A stretch of 64,000 nt of DNA from Croceibacterium selenioxidans (GTDB lineage: Bacteria; Pseudomonadota; Alphaproteobacteria; Sphingomonadales; Sphingomonadaceae). Location: contig NZ_JAHFVK010000001.1 in assembly GCF_018599195.1 (NCBI RefSeq), positions 868,001 to 932,000 on the forward strand, given 5' to 3'. Below the pieces are notes generated by a model that searched no databases, was not told where the DNA came from, and was given only the letters and a program-made list of their open reading frames with translations. Below are positions 16,988-25,935 of the stretch, piece by piece (within the stretch, counting starts at the first letter, position 1; every line of letters begins with the position of its first letter). Both the position numbers and the translations under genes were made by a program.

Positions 16988-18328
16988 CTATCGGGACCCT
17001 CTTCGCGAGAACATTATCTCTATTGTCTTCAATGCAATTAGAAAGTCCATGGAGGGAGACAGGTTCTTTATATAGTAGAAGTCGTACTGAGTTTTGTGAA
17101 ATACGTCTTCGATGCTTGTCACGTGTCCTTGATTGATTTGAGCCCATCCGGTTATGCCTGGTCTGACAACGTGACGATACTCATAGAAATCCAGCCGCTC
17201 GCCGTACCACTCCGATAATGCCTGGGCCTCGGGGCGAGGGCCAATGAGACTCATCTCTCCTTTTAACACGTTGATCAACTGAGGCAGTTCATCCAGCCTC
17301 GTTTCCCGCAGGAAGCGCCCTAGAGCAGTTATGCGCGGATCGGCCGCGAGCGTAATCTGACTTTCACGATCGTCGTTGTCGCACTTGCTCTGCTTCATCG
17401 TGCGGAACTTGAATACGATGAATGGCTCCCCCCGGTATCCCACACGACTATGCTTGAAGATCGCTGGGCCAGCCGACGTAAAGCGGATCAACCCTGCAAT
17501 CGCCAGCATCGGCAAGCATAAGGCAACCAACGCAAGTGTGGACACAATCAGGTCGATTGCGCGCTTGAGTGCAAGATATCCGAGTGATGGGACAAGGCTG
17601 CCGAAGTGATTTTCCGACAAATGATCGAAACGCACCTTGCCAGTAAGGGACTCATGGGCTTGCTTGACGTGGTAGACCGGCAGCCCTCGAAGCACTGCTC
17701 GCGCGATTTCTCGTTCCCAGTCCGAAGCCAGGTCTTCGCGGAGGTCAACTATGACGGCGCCGGTTGTCAGCCCGGCCAGAACTCGTGGGCTTTCCATGAT
17801 GTGAAAAGGCAATTGCGGCAGATCATTCATTAACTCGCGGGTCTGATCGTTCAAAACGATATGAAGACCGCCGTTGGGGCCCGGACGCGCCAAGCTGTTG
17901 AACGCCCAGAGGATAGCCAATGCGCCTGCATAGCCGACGCCTATCATCAGAACGCTGTAGGGAACTCGAAACGCAAAGGCTGCGAATATCAATACTCCGT
18001 AACTCGCCGTGATTGTCGGGAGGATAAATCCCAGCTTTCGCGTTCCGGGTACCCGCTGAACTGCGCGAAAGGACAGTGCGCCTGCTACGTTTGCGATCTG
18101 AGTCGCGAGAAGTGACACCCAGACCGGCGCAATGAGGTCGAACGCTCCCATCCGAGCGTAAAGCGTCATGAACTGCAGCAAAAGCACACCGACAACGAGG
18201 GTGGGCAACTGGACGCGGAAACGATGTAGCCAATGGTGCCCGCTGAGCGTGGATTCCGCAGCATGCTGAGAAAGCGGAATGGCGCCTCTTGCTGGGAAGT
18301 CGGCATTAGATGTCGGAATATACGTCAT
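16988..18328 (-). CDS. exopolysaccharide polyprenyl glycosylphosphotransferase
   Basis: This 446-residue protein starts synthesis of the repeat unit by moving a sugar-1-phosphate to undecaprenyl phosphate at the inner membrane. About four N-terminal membrane helices (residues 40-150) precede a nucleotide-binding-like region. The C-terminal bacterial sugar transferase domain begins near residue 250. It carries SRVGYRGEPFIVFKFRTMK, ETRLDELPQLINVLKGEMSLIGPRP and [14 protein letters not shown], all diagnostic for the PglC/WbaP-like core. A second enzyme of this class lies at 51087-52475. The gene reads opposite to its neighbours. Confidence 0.9.
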   Translation of the reverse strand: MTYIPTSNADFPARGAIPLSQHAAESTLSGHHWLHRFRVQLPTLVVGVLLLQFMTLYARMGAFDLIAPVWVSLLATQIANVAGALSFRAVQRVPGTRKLGFILPTITASYGVLIFAAFAFRVPYSVLMIGVGYAGALAILWAFNSLARPGPNGGLHIVLNDQTRELMNDLPQLPFHIMESPRVLAGLTTGAVIVDLREDLASDWEREIARAVLRGLPVYHVKQAHESLTGKVRFDHLSENHFGSLVPSLGYLALKRAIDLIVSTLALVALCLPMLAIAGLIRFTSAGPAIFKHSRVGYRGEPFIVFKFRTMKQSKCDNDDRESQITLAADPRITALGRFLRETRLDELPQLINVLKGEMSLIGPRPEAQALSEWYGERLDFYEYRHVVRPGITGWAQINQGHVTSIEDVFHKTQYDFYYIKNLSPSMDFLIALKTIEIMFSRRGSR

Positions 18329-19030
18329 TATGCTATCCTTGAGTCCCTCTATAGAAGCAGGGAAGGATCAATCAATCACTCTCGCTTCGGGTTGCCAGCG
18401 GCCGACATAGCGATCTGGATTTCCACGCTCTGCCAGGCTCCTGAAAAGGTGCCATCGCGCATGCCTTGCCTGAATTGAACTAGGTTAAAAAAATTCTAAT
18501 GATTGACGTTGCGCATGGGGATCATGGACCGCTTTGCCTAGATCTGGCGGACCATCTTTCTGCGCATTTCAATCAGAAAGCTGGCCGTGAGAGGAGTTGG
18601 GCAGTCCAAACTTTTCGCCGCCCGCAGCGACAATGGCTTGAGTTGCTGAGGGAACATTGCCTTGCAAATCAAGACTAGGTGAGGTTTGCAGTCTCTACCA
18701 CCGAGAGTGGGCCAGATATCTCGCGGAAGAGGTTCATCCTGTGCTTGATTGCGAGGCATATCGCGACGATGGGCGGTGAAGGGCACATCAATGCCTGCTC
18801 ATTGCTCTGACCTAGCGACGAGCCGTCGCTCAGACTTCTATCAAATGAAGAGAGCGGAGAACGACTCTGTCGCCAGTTGCATCTGACGCCCTACCGGATA
18901 ATGCGTGGTGGCATCACTCGCCCCCGGGAAGTCGGAAGGCCCCATGAATGAACGGAAATGCGAAGCATGCTGATCGTCGCTGACAACGTGGATTCGAATC
19001 TGAGCGCGGATTTCGCAGGAGCGTGCGAAC
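18329..19030. other. 702-bp region with no firm gene
   Basis: This gap separates the glycosylphosphotransferase from the epimerase. It contains a 60-codon frame (18499-18678, listed separately) and two unconvincing minus-strand frames of about 80 codons each. AT-rich DNA at 18481-18500 could hold a promoter. The mixed, gene-poor content fits decayed DNA inside the polysaccharide locus. Confidence 0.4.
18499..18678 (+). CDS. possible small ORF or gene remnant, 59 aa
   Basis: From ATG 18499 the frame reads MIDVAHGDHGPLCLDLADHL and ends RQWLELLREHCLANQD before TAG. The composition looks protein-like. The end faintly recalls C-termini of type I restriction R subunits (QRxWLxxIRDHI), but that is a weak impression. 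No ribosome binding site is seen; the upstream DNA is an A/T run. It could be a remnant rather than a working gene. Confidence 0.25.
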   Translation: MIDVAHGDHGPLCLDLADHLSAHFNQKAGRERSWAVQTFRRPQRQWLELLREHCLANQD

Positions 19031-20077
19031 TTGCCTGATCGAGCCTTGTCGGAGGGTAGCTTTCCGCGCCGGGTCCTTGTCACGGGCAGCGCGGGCTTCA
19101 TTGGGTTCCATCTTGCGAAGTTGCTCGTGGCAGAAGGTCTCCGCGTTCACGGGTTTGATGGCATGACAGACTATTATGACGTCGCGCTAAAGCGCCGTCG
19201 TCATTCCATTCTGCTGCAAAATCCCAAGTTTACCATGACCGAAGGAATGCTCGAAGATCGCGAGGTATTCGATCGCATGGTCGATGAATTCGTTCCCGAT
19301 GTGATCGTGCATCTCGCGGCGCAGGCTGGAGTACGCTACAGCATCGAAAACCCGCGTGCCTACATCGACGCCAATGTAGTGGGTTCGTTCAATGTGATGG
19401 AGGCGGCGCGGCGCCTGGATGTGCGGCATCTCCTGATGGCTTCGACTTCTTCTGTATATGGGGCCAACGATGACATGCCCTTTACCGAATTGGAGAAGGC
19501 CGACACGCAGTTGACGATCTATGCTGCGACCAAGAAGGCGACTGAAAGCATGGGGCACGCCTATGCGCATCTGTGGGGCCTACCCACCACGATGTTTCGC
19601 TTTTTCACGGTCTACGGCCCTTGGGGACGGCCCGACATGGCCCTGTACAAGTTCGTCGATGCGATCCTCGCCGACCGTCCCATTGACATCTACAATCGAG
19701 GCGAGATGTATCGCGACTTCACCTACGTCGACGATCTTGTCCGGGGAATTCGCGGCTTGATGGATGCCGTTCCCATGCGACCGAGCCATCCCGAAGAAAT
19801 ATTGCAGGGAGACAGCCTTTCCCCGGTTGCGCCATTCCGAATTGTGAACATCGGTAACTCCAACAAAGTCCGGCTGCTCGATTTTATCGAGGAGATCGAG
19901 CGCTGCCTTGGGAAGAGCGCGATCCGGAATTATATGGAGATGCAGAAGGGTGACGTGCCTGCAACGTGGGCCAACGCCGAACTGCTTCAGCGTTTGACGG
20001 GATACCATCCGCAGACCGATTTCCGTGACGGCATTTCGAAGTTCGTCGCGTGGTTTCGTGACTATTACGAAAAATGA
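19031..20077 (+). CDS. NAD-dependent nucleotide-sugar epimerase (UDP-glucuronate 4-epimerase-like)
   Basis: This 348-residue extended SDR enzyme has the Rossmann motif VTGSAGFIGFHLAK at about residues 17-30. HLAAQAGVRYSIENPRAYIDANVVG follows near residue 95. The active-site pair is Y-x-x-x-K in YAATKKATE. FRFFTVYGPWGRPDMALYKF matches CapI/UDP-glucuronate 4-epimerases, which make UDP-galacturonate. The start is TTG 19031, supported by AGGAG at 19017-19021 (9 nt spacing); no in-frame ATG occurs before the nucleotide-binding motif. The exact substrate is inferred from family resemblance. Confidence 0.85.
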   Translation: MPDRALSEGSFPRRVLVTGSAGFIGFHLAKLLVAEGLRVHGFDGMTDYYDVALKRRRHSILLQNPKFTMTEGMLEDREVFDRMVDEFVPDVIVHLAAQAGVRYSIENPRAYIDANVVGSFNVMEAARRLDVRHLLMASTSSVYGANDDMPFTELEKADTQLTIYAATKKATESMGHAYAHLWGLPTTMFRFFTVYGPWGRPDMALYKFVDAILADRPIDIYNRGEMYRDFTYVDDLVRGIRGLMDAVPMRPSHPEEILQGDSLSPVAPFRIVNIGNSNKVRLLDFIEEIERCLGKSAIRNYMEMQKGDVPATWANAELLQRLTGYHPQTDFRDGISKFVAWFRDYYEK

Positions 20078-20197
20078 TGTGTATTTATTCATGACTGTTG
20101 AATTCAGAATTGCGCTGGCGGTGAATTGTTTTTGCCGTATCGGTCCGGCGTCTTTGTCTTCTCGGCGAATTGCAGTGTCGTTTGCGGATCGGCGTCC

Positions 20198-21490
20198 ATG
20201 CGTCGTTTGCTGACTTCCCCGCTCTTTCGTAGTGTTTTTGCGGTCGCGAGCGGAACAGCCGCCGCGCAGGCAGTGGCTTTCGCCTTTTCGCCACTTATAA
20301 CGCGGATTTACGGCCCAGAGGCGTTTGGTCTTCAGGCAGTATTTCTGTCCTTGATCAGCATTCTTGGTCCGGCGATTTCGCTACGGTATCCTATGGCTAT
20401 CATCGTTGCCGATGACGAGACCGATGCCCAGTACCTGGGACGGCTTTCATTGATGATTGCCTTTGTCTTGTCCTGCCTGGTGGGGCTTGCCCTATGGATT
20501 GCCCGCGGAGCGATTTTGGCTTTGCTCGGTGCGGAGGCGCTCGGATCGCTCATATGGTTCCTCCCTCTGGCACTGTTCTTCACGGCCTGCCAGGACGTAT
20601 CCGAATATCGAACCGCCAGATTGAACAACTTCCGGGTATTCGGCGTCGTCACGGTGGTTCAAGCTTGCTTGACGAACCTCGCCAGGGTCCTAGGTGGCCT
20701 CGCTGCTCCAGTCGCGGGTATCCTTGTGGCGGTTACCTCGATCGCACCGTCGGTGCAGGTAGCGCTGCTGTCGTTCGGTATTCGCAGCAGAAGGATCGCC
20801 AAACCGCCTCTCGGATTGCATCGCGCGCGGGGGCTACTGCGTAAGCATCGAGATTTTCCGATTTATCGGGTTCCCACAGACGTCCTAAACGCGGCTTCTC
20901 AATCGGTACCCGTAATTCTTTTGACGACACTTTTCTCACCCGTGGCGGCGGGATTGTACTCATTGACCCGAAGTGTGCTGGGCTTACCTCTGCATCTTAT
21001 TGGCATGTCGACTGGCAACGTTCTTTATGCTCGTTTTGCTGAACTGGATAGAGATGGGAAAGCATTGACTCCGCTATTGCTCAAAACAACAGCTCATTTG
21101 CTTATTGTTTTTCCGATAATTGCGTTAATAGCTTGGTTTGCACCTCCGGCTTTTGCCTTAATGTTTGGTGAGGAGTGGCGCGAAGCTGGGTATTATGCCC
21201 AGTGGATGTCGCTTTGGGTTGGATTTTCTATTTCAAATATACCTTCGATTAGGCTGGCTCCTGTCATCAAGGCGCAGAATCTGTTATTGATAATGAACAT
21301 CGCTATCTTGGTGATACGGGTGCTGGCTATGGTCGGGACCTATTGGTCAGGTGGCGGTGAAATGGCCGCTATAGCTGCGTTTTCGCTGGTCAGTCTTTTT
21401 GCAAACGCTGGACTCATACTGGCGATAATAATCGTAGCTCAGCATCACGATACTGCCGCCGGACGGTTGAAGCCTGCAAGCGTGAAGTAG
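20198..21490 (+). CDS. wzx: oligosaccharide flippase (Wzx-like, MATE/MOP superfamily)
   Basis: This 430-residue membrane protein has about twelve to fourteen hydrophobic segments. Its N-terminus, SGTAAAQAVAFAFSPLITRIYGPEAFGLQAVFLSL, is typical of polysaccharide flippases, which turn lipid-linked repeat units across the inner membrane. ATG 20198 (MRRLLTSPLF) is preferred over 20126, which would add 24 polar, unconserved residues. Base composition becomes AT-richer in the last third of the gene. Confidence 0.85.
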   Translation: MRRLLTSPLFRSVFAVASGTAAAQAVAFAFSPLITRIYGPEAFGLQAVFLSLISILGPAISLRYPMAIIVADDETDAQYLGRLSLMIAFVLSCLVGLALWIARGAILALLGAEALGSLIWFLPLALFFTACQDVSEYRTARLNNFRVFGVVTVVQACLTNLARVLGGLAAPVAGILVAVTSIAPSVQVALLSFGIRSRRIAKPPLGLHRARGLLRKHRDFPIYRVPTDVLNAASQSVPVILLTTLFSPVAAGLYSLTRSVLGLPLHLIGMSTGNVLYARFAELDRDGKALTPLLLKTTAHLLIVFPIIALIAWFAPPAFALMFGEEWREAGYYAQWMSLWVGFSISNIPSIRLAPVIKAQNLLLIMNIAILVIRVLAMVGTYWSGGGEMAAIAAFSLVSLFANAGLILAIIIVAQHHDTAAGRLKPASVK

Positions 21491-21581
21491 TAAATGTCTG
21501 TGTGCAAAGGTGCTGGCCGATGAGCAATCGTCCGGAGGCGACGATATTGTCGTCAGCAACACTAGGAGAGCGAGTTTAATG

Positions 21582-21597
21582 CGGCGAGGTTATTGCC
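21582..21597 (+). promoter_or_regulatory. weak -24/-12-like (sigma-54) candidate
   Basis: GG at 21583-21584 and GC at 21595-21596 have the 12-nt offset of a sigma-54 promoter, with GGC and TTGC cores, but the -24 flank departs from TGGCAC. It lies 55 nt before the ATP-grasp gene. It is listed only because a sigma-54 activator, PrsR, is encoded at 54580-55944. Confidence 0.2.
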
Positions 21598-21652
21598 TAC
21601 TTTCGAGGTGGTACGGGCGATTTCGCTGTTTCACCATTGAGATGGAGCAGAT

Positions 21653-22687
21653 ATGTTAGCTATCCATACCAAGGGTGCTTCCTTTGCTGCGGGATGGGTT
21701 GAATATTGTAATATTAATTCGATCCCATTCAAAGAAGTAGACTGTTTTTCTAGTGATATAATGAATGATCTAGACGGCTGTAGCGCACTGCTTTGGCATT
21801 GGTCGCATATAGATTACTTGGCTCATTTATTTGCGCGTCAATTAATAGCCTCTGTTGAGGCGAGGGGAGTGCTGGTTTTTCCTAGTACGGCAACATGCTG
21901 GCATTACGATGACAAGGTTGGTCAAAAGTACCTGCTCGATTCCATTGGTGCGCCCGCAGTTCCGAGTCATGTATTCTATGATCGGGATCGGGCGCTAAGT
22001 TGGCTGCAGCAAGCGGCCTTCCCACTCGTCTGGAAATTGCGGGGCGGCGCGGGTTCCCAAAACGTGAGATTGGTGCGGAATTTCGACGCGGCGCAAGCCA
22101 TCGTGCGGCGATCGTTCGGTCGCGGTTGGCGCAGTTCTCGGTTTCATGCGCTTCGCGAAAAGATCTGGCATTTCCGCAGGCAGCCCGGACTGAACAATTT
22201 TTCCAATATCGGTCGAGGTCTGGCTCGCGTAATAGTCCCCCATGAGATTCATCGACAGCAACAAGCTGAACGCAATTACGTATATTTCCAGGACTTTGTG
22301 CCCGAAAATGACCACGATATTCGCGTTATCGTTATCGGAGAGCGGGCGATTGCGATAAAGCGGATGATCCGTGATGGTGATTTCCGCGCCTCGGGAAGTG
22401 GTCTCATTCTCCATGCCAAGGGCGAGATTCCTGAGGAATGCTTACGAATTGCATTCGACGTAACGGAGAAAATTGACTCACAATGTTGCGCTTTTGATTT
22501 CGTGCGGGACGGAAGCCGGTGGAGCATAATTGAAATCAGTTATGCCTTTTCCCTTGCGGGCTACGTCGACTGTCCGGGGTTCTGGAAGGCGGACCTGTCG
22601 TGGCATCCCGGAGCGGTGCGTCCAGAGCATTTCATGATCGAAGACGTTGTGTCCCGGCTTAATGCGAAGAACATCCTGCCTCGATAA
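21653..22687 (+). CDS. ATP-grasp domain protein (RimK-like) in polysaccharide locus
   Basis: This 344-residue protein has an ATP-grasp layout. An N-terminal domain runs to about residue 85. Then come DDKVGQKYLLDSIGAPAVPSHVFYD, FPLVWKLRGGAGSQNVRLV (ATP-binding Lys and Gly-rich loop, near residue 126), YFQDFVPENDHDIRVIVIGERAIAIKRM near residue 215, and CAFDFVRDGSRWSIIEISYAFSL (metal-binding E-x-S/N region) near residue 285. ATP-grasp enzymes ligate a carboxylate to an amine or thiol through an acyl-phosphate. In a polysaccharide operon the likely job is attaching an amino acid or similar group to a sugar; this is inference. The DNA is AT-rich relative to its surroundings. Confidence 0.8.
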   Translation: MLAIHTKGASFAAGWVEYCNINSIPFKEVDCFSSDIMNDLDGCSALLWHWSHIDYLAHLFARQLIASVEARGVLVFPSTATCWHYDDKVGQKYLLDSIGAPAVPSHVFYDRDRALSWLQQAAFPLVWKLRGGAGSQNVRLVRNFDAAQAIVRRSFGRGWRSSRFHALREKIWHFRRQPGLNNFSNIGRGLARVIVPHEIHRQQQAERNYVYFQDFVPENDHDIRVIVIGERAIAIKRMIRDGDFRASGSGLILHAKGEIPEECLRIAFDVTEKIDSQCCAFDFVRDGSRWSIIEISYAFSLAGYVDCPGFWKADLSWHPGAVRPEHFMIEDVVSRLNAKNILPR

Positions 22688-22688
22688 G

Positions 22689-23765
22689 ATGTCCCATATT
22701 GCGATCTATGTTCCCTCATTGCAGGGCGGCGGTGCCGAGCGTGTCATGGTCAGCGTGGCCAACGGACTTGCTAGTCGTGGGCATCGTGTCGATCTGGTCC
22801 TGGTGAAGGCTGAAGGACCCTATCTGTCTGAAGTGTCTGATAGGGTGAACGTGGTCGATCTCGGTCGCGGGAGGGTGATTGCGAGTGTTTGGCCGCTTAT
22901 CTGCTATATGCGGCGTGAGCGGCCCGATGCGTTGTTGTCAGCGCTCTTCCATGCAAACTTTGTTGCAATCGTGGCTCGACTTTTCGCTCGAGTGCGGATG
23001 CGACTGGTGGTTAGCGAGCGCAACAGCCTTGCCAGTCTGACGGGGCGCGGGAGCTCGCTCATTCTTTGGCTGATGAGATGCCTCTACCCCCGCGCCGATG
23101 CGATCGTGGCGGTGTCGCGGGGTATCGCCGAGGAACTGATTTCAGAATTGGGATTGGCGCCTGAACGAGTAGTGGCAATCCCCAACCCGGTGGATGTCGA
23201 AGGCATAGCGGCCCTCGCGGTCCAGCGGCCGGAGCATCCGTGGCTGGCACCGGATAGCCCGCCGGTGGTCGTAGCCGTTGGCCGCTTGGAGGCACAGAAG
23301 GACTATCCGACGTTGCTGGAGGCCTTTGAAAAAGTTAGGAAGCGCCGGGATGTACGATTGGTCATCCTGGGCGAGGGAGCTTTTCTGCCGGAACTCGAAC
23401 GGCGCATTGCTGATGCAAGCCTGAGCGACACTGTCATGCTTGCGGGGTTTCAGCCAAATCCGTTTGGCTGGATGGCGGCTTCGAAGGCTTATGTCCTGTC
23501 GTCGGTGTATGAGGGGTTTCCCAACAGCCTGATCCAAGCCATGGCCTGCGGAGTGCGTGTGGTAAGTACGAATTGCCCTACGGGCCCGGACGAAATCCTC
23601 GAAGGCGGGAAATGGGGCACCTTGGTTCCGGTGGGTGACGCCGATGCGCTGGCCGATGCTGTGGTCGACGCGCTGGACCGCCGCACTTGGCCCGATCCTG
23701 CCTCAATGTTGCGGAAGTTTCATCCTGACGTGATTATGGCCGATTTTGAGCGAATTTTGACATGA
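22689..23765 (+). CDS. glycosyltransferase family 4
   Basis: This 358-residue GT-B enzyme starts at ATG 22689, one base after the ATP-grasp stop. The N-terminal domain opens with IAIYVPSLQGGGAERVMVSVANGLASRGH (acceptor-side glycine loop). The C-terminal domain carries VVAVGRLEAQKDYPTLLEAF near residue 195 and the nucleotide-sugar site SVYEGFPNSLIQAMACGVRVVSTNCPTGPDEIL (E-x7-E) near residue 275. It adds one sugar to the lipid-linked repeat unit in the cytoplasm; donor and linkage are unknown. It overlaps the EpsG-type gene by 4 bp (ATGA). Confidence 0.88.
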   Translation: MSHIAIYVPSLQGGGAERVMVSVANGLASRGHRVDLVLVKAEGPYLSEVSDRVNVVDLGRGRVIASVWPLICYMRRERPDALLSALFHANFVAIVARLFARVRMRLVVSERNSLASLTGRGSSLILWLMRCLYPRADAIVAVSRGIAEELISELGLAPERVVAIPNPVDVEGIAALAVQRPEHPWLAPDSPPVVVAVGRLEAQKDYPTLLEAFEKVRKRRDVRLVILGEGAFLPELERRIADASLSDTVMLAGFQPNPFGWMAASKAYVLSSVYEGFPNSLIQAMACGVRVVSTNCPTGPDEILEGGKWGTLVPVGDADALADAVVDALDRRTWPDPASMLRKFHPDVIMADFERILT

Positions 23766-24766
23766 CTGCCAGCCTGAATGCCACGAAAGCTCGAACAAAC
23801 GAAGTACCGATTTCCAAGAATTGGATTCGGCGTGCGTTTCCCCTGGTCTTTGCCCTGTGTTACGCTGGCGCCTTAGCATATCTGCCAGTGGATGCCTTTA
23901 CGGATAGGGATAACTATTTCGTATATGCGAATTATAGCGATCTTATTCTTGCTAGATATACTAATATAGGCTTGATATCGTTTCTGGCAAACGAGCCATT
24001 GTGGCTTTTATTAAATATAATATTATCTCAATACATTTATCCTGAGAATGTGCTGCGGGTATTCATTTTTGTGCCTGCCTTTGTGATTTCCTGGCAACTT
24101 CTGAAGCGGAATCCTGGCCATGCGATTTGGATGGTGTTGTTTCTTATCTCGCCGCAGGTTGTGAAGAATCATATCATTCATTTGCGCCAGGGCTTAGCGT
24201 TGGGCGTATTTGTACTGGGATATTTTGCGGGACCGAAGTGGTTGCGCATATGTTTAATGTTCGCGTCCGGCTTCATTCATTCGTCTTTTTTCTTTATCTT
24301 GGTGATTGGCGTCGCGGTGTGGGCATCCGACACTTTACGATCTGAACCTCGGTTACGCGCGGCGGTTCTCATCATGTGCTTTGTTACTATCGGGGTCCTG
24401 ATCGGTGTCGTCTCAGGTGGGTTGGGTGCAAGACAAGCGCTCTTATACGCCGACGCTGATTTGGAGATTAGCGGATTGGGCTTTCTTTTCTGGCTGACGA
24501 TGTTTGTTCTTTTTGCGTCAGCTGGATCAACTTTTCTAAAAGATAATATGTTTGCCTTTTCTAACCTCGCATTTTACCTGGCGATCTATTTCCTTACGCC
24601 TGTTGCGGGTCGAATCTTTGAAAGTGGCCTTTTTCTGGTTTTCCAAGCCGGATTAGCTCTACCGGGGTGGCGGAAGCGTTGTTTTCTCGCGGCCTTCGCA
24701 GTTCTTACAGCAGCGCAATATGCTGCGCGCGTTGGCGAGCCCCTTCTAGGGTGGGGCATCTTATGA
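23762..24766 (+). CDS. EpsG family membrane protein (putative polysaccharide polymerase)
   Basis: This 334-residue protein has about nine membrane segments and EpsG features: an N-terminal DRDNYFVYANYSD segment after the first helix, then NHIIHLRQGLALGVFVLGYF near residue 135 and GFIHSSFFFILVIGV near residue 170. EpsG proteins are Wzy-like polymerases of exopolysaccharide. The gene is strongly AT-rich (long T and A runs near 23930-24080) compared with its neighbours, suggesting acquisition from elsewhere. It overlaps the genes on both sides by ATGA. Confidence 0.8.
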   Translation: MTASLNATKARTNEVPISKNWIRRAFPLVFALCYAGALAYLPVDAFTDRDNYFVYANYSDLILARYTNIGLISFLANEPLWLLLNIILSQYIYPENVLRVFIFVPAFVISWQLLKRNPGHAIWMVLFLISPQVVKNHIIHLRQGLALGVFVLGYFAGPKWLRICLMFASGFIHSSFFFILVIGVAVWASDTLRSEPRLRAAVLIMCFVTIGVLIGVVSGGLGARQALLYADADLEISGLGFLFWLTMFVLFASAGSTFLKDNMFAFSNLAFYLAIYFLTPVAGRIFESGLFLVFQAGLALPGWRKRCFLAAFAVLTAAQYAARVGEPLLGWGIL

Positions 24767-25935
24767 GGTCCGTTCTCCACGTCATTACAGGTTTGCGCGA
24801 CGGTGGCGCAGAAGCCGTGCTGTATCGGCTCTGCACTGAGGATCGAGACAATCGTCACTACGTCATCTCACTAGGTGATATGGGCAAGTACGGCCCTTGG
24901 CTGGCCAAAGCCGAAATTCCCGTAACATGCCTAGGCATGCCGCCAGGTCGCGTAACGTTCACCGGGATGCGAACGATGTGGCGCACCATGCGGCGGGTGC
25001 GACCCGATGCCGTGCAGACCTGGATGTATCACGCCAACTTGCTTGGTGGACTGATCGCCCGTTTTGCCGGGCTAAGGAACATCTCCTGGGGTATTCACCA
25101 TAGCAGTCTCGGTTCGGGAGAAATCGCGCGTCAAACGATCTTCGTTGCCCGTTTTTCAGCGCGACTTTCGAAATTGATTCCGCGCGTGATCGTATGCTGC
25201 GCAGAACAGGCCTACAGGGTCCACGCCAAAATAGGATATGACCCTGATCGCATGTTGGTGATACCTAACGGCTATGATTTTTCTACATTTAAACCCGATC
25301 GAAACGCCGGAGTTGCTCTGCGAGCCGCGTTGAATATCGCCTCTTCTGAACGATTAATTGGCTTCGTGGCCCGCCACGATCCGCTAAAGGATCACGCCAA
25401 TCTGTTTCAAGCACTGGCCATTTTGCGCGACTTGGGGCATCGGCCTATCTGCCTGTTGATCGGGAACGGCATGGTGCCCGATAACGCAGAACTGATGGAA
25501 CACGTCAGCAGGTTTGGTTTGACCGATCAGGTCCGTTTCCTAGGTCCTCGCGGGGACATCCCAGCAGTTATGAACGCGTTAGATATTCACGTGATGTCGT
25601 CTAGGGGCGAGAGCTTTCCCAATGTTCTGGCAGAGGCAATGGCGTGCGGCACTCCATGTGTCTCGACCGATGTTGGCGATGCGGCTACGATATTGGGCGG
25701 TACTGGTCGAATTGTGCGACCGGGCGATCCGGCGGCACTTGCACGGGGGATCGCCGAAATGCTCGCTGAATGTGGTTCCATTCCTGCCTGGCGCGCCCGC
25801 CAACAAGCCGCTCGCCGACACATTGCGGCCAACTTCTCGCTGGATCGTATGCTCGATAGTTATCGTCGGACCTGGTTTGAATGCGAAACGCCAAGGCCGA
25901 AATCTCCCTCCACTGCGGAGGTCGGCGCAGTATGA
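24763..25935 (+). CDS. glycosyltransferase family 4
   Basis: This 390-residue GT-B enzyme starts at ATG 24763, overlapping the EpsG-type stop (ATGA). The N-terminus LHVITGLRDGGAEAVLYRL is the glycine loop. The C-terminal domain has IGFVARHDPLKDHANLFQAL near residue 200 and SSRGESFPNVLAEAMACGTPCVSTDVGDAATIL (E-x7-E) near residue 278. An upstream frame to 24667 overlaps epsG and is not used. Donor and acceptor are unknown. Confidence 0.88.
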   Translation: MRSVLHVITGLRDGGAEAVLYRLCTEDRDNRHYVISLGDMGKYGPWLAKAEIPVTCLGMPPGRVTFTGMRTMWRTMRRVRPDAVQTWMYHANLLGGLIARFAGLRNISWGIHHSSLGSGEIARQTIFVARFSARLSKLIPRVIVCCAEQAYRVHAKIGYDPDRMLVIPNGYDFSTFKPDRNAGVALRAALNIASSERLIGFVARHDPLKDHANLFQALAILRDLGHRPICLLIGNGMVPDNAELMEHVSRFGLTDQVRFLGPRGDIPAVMNALDIHVMSSRGESFPNVLAEAMACGTPCVSTDVGDAATILGGTGRIVRPGDPAALARGIAEMLAECGSIPAWRARQQAARRHIAANFSLDRMLDSYRRTWFECETPRPKSPSTAEVGAV

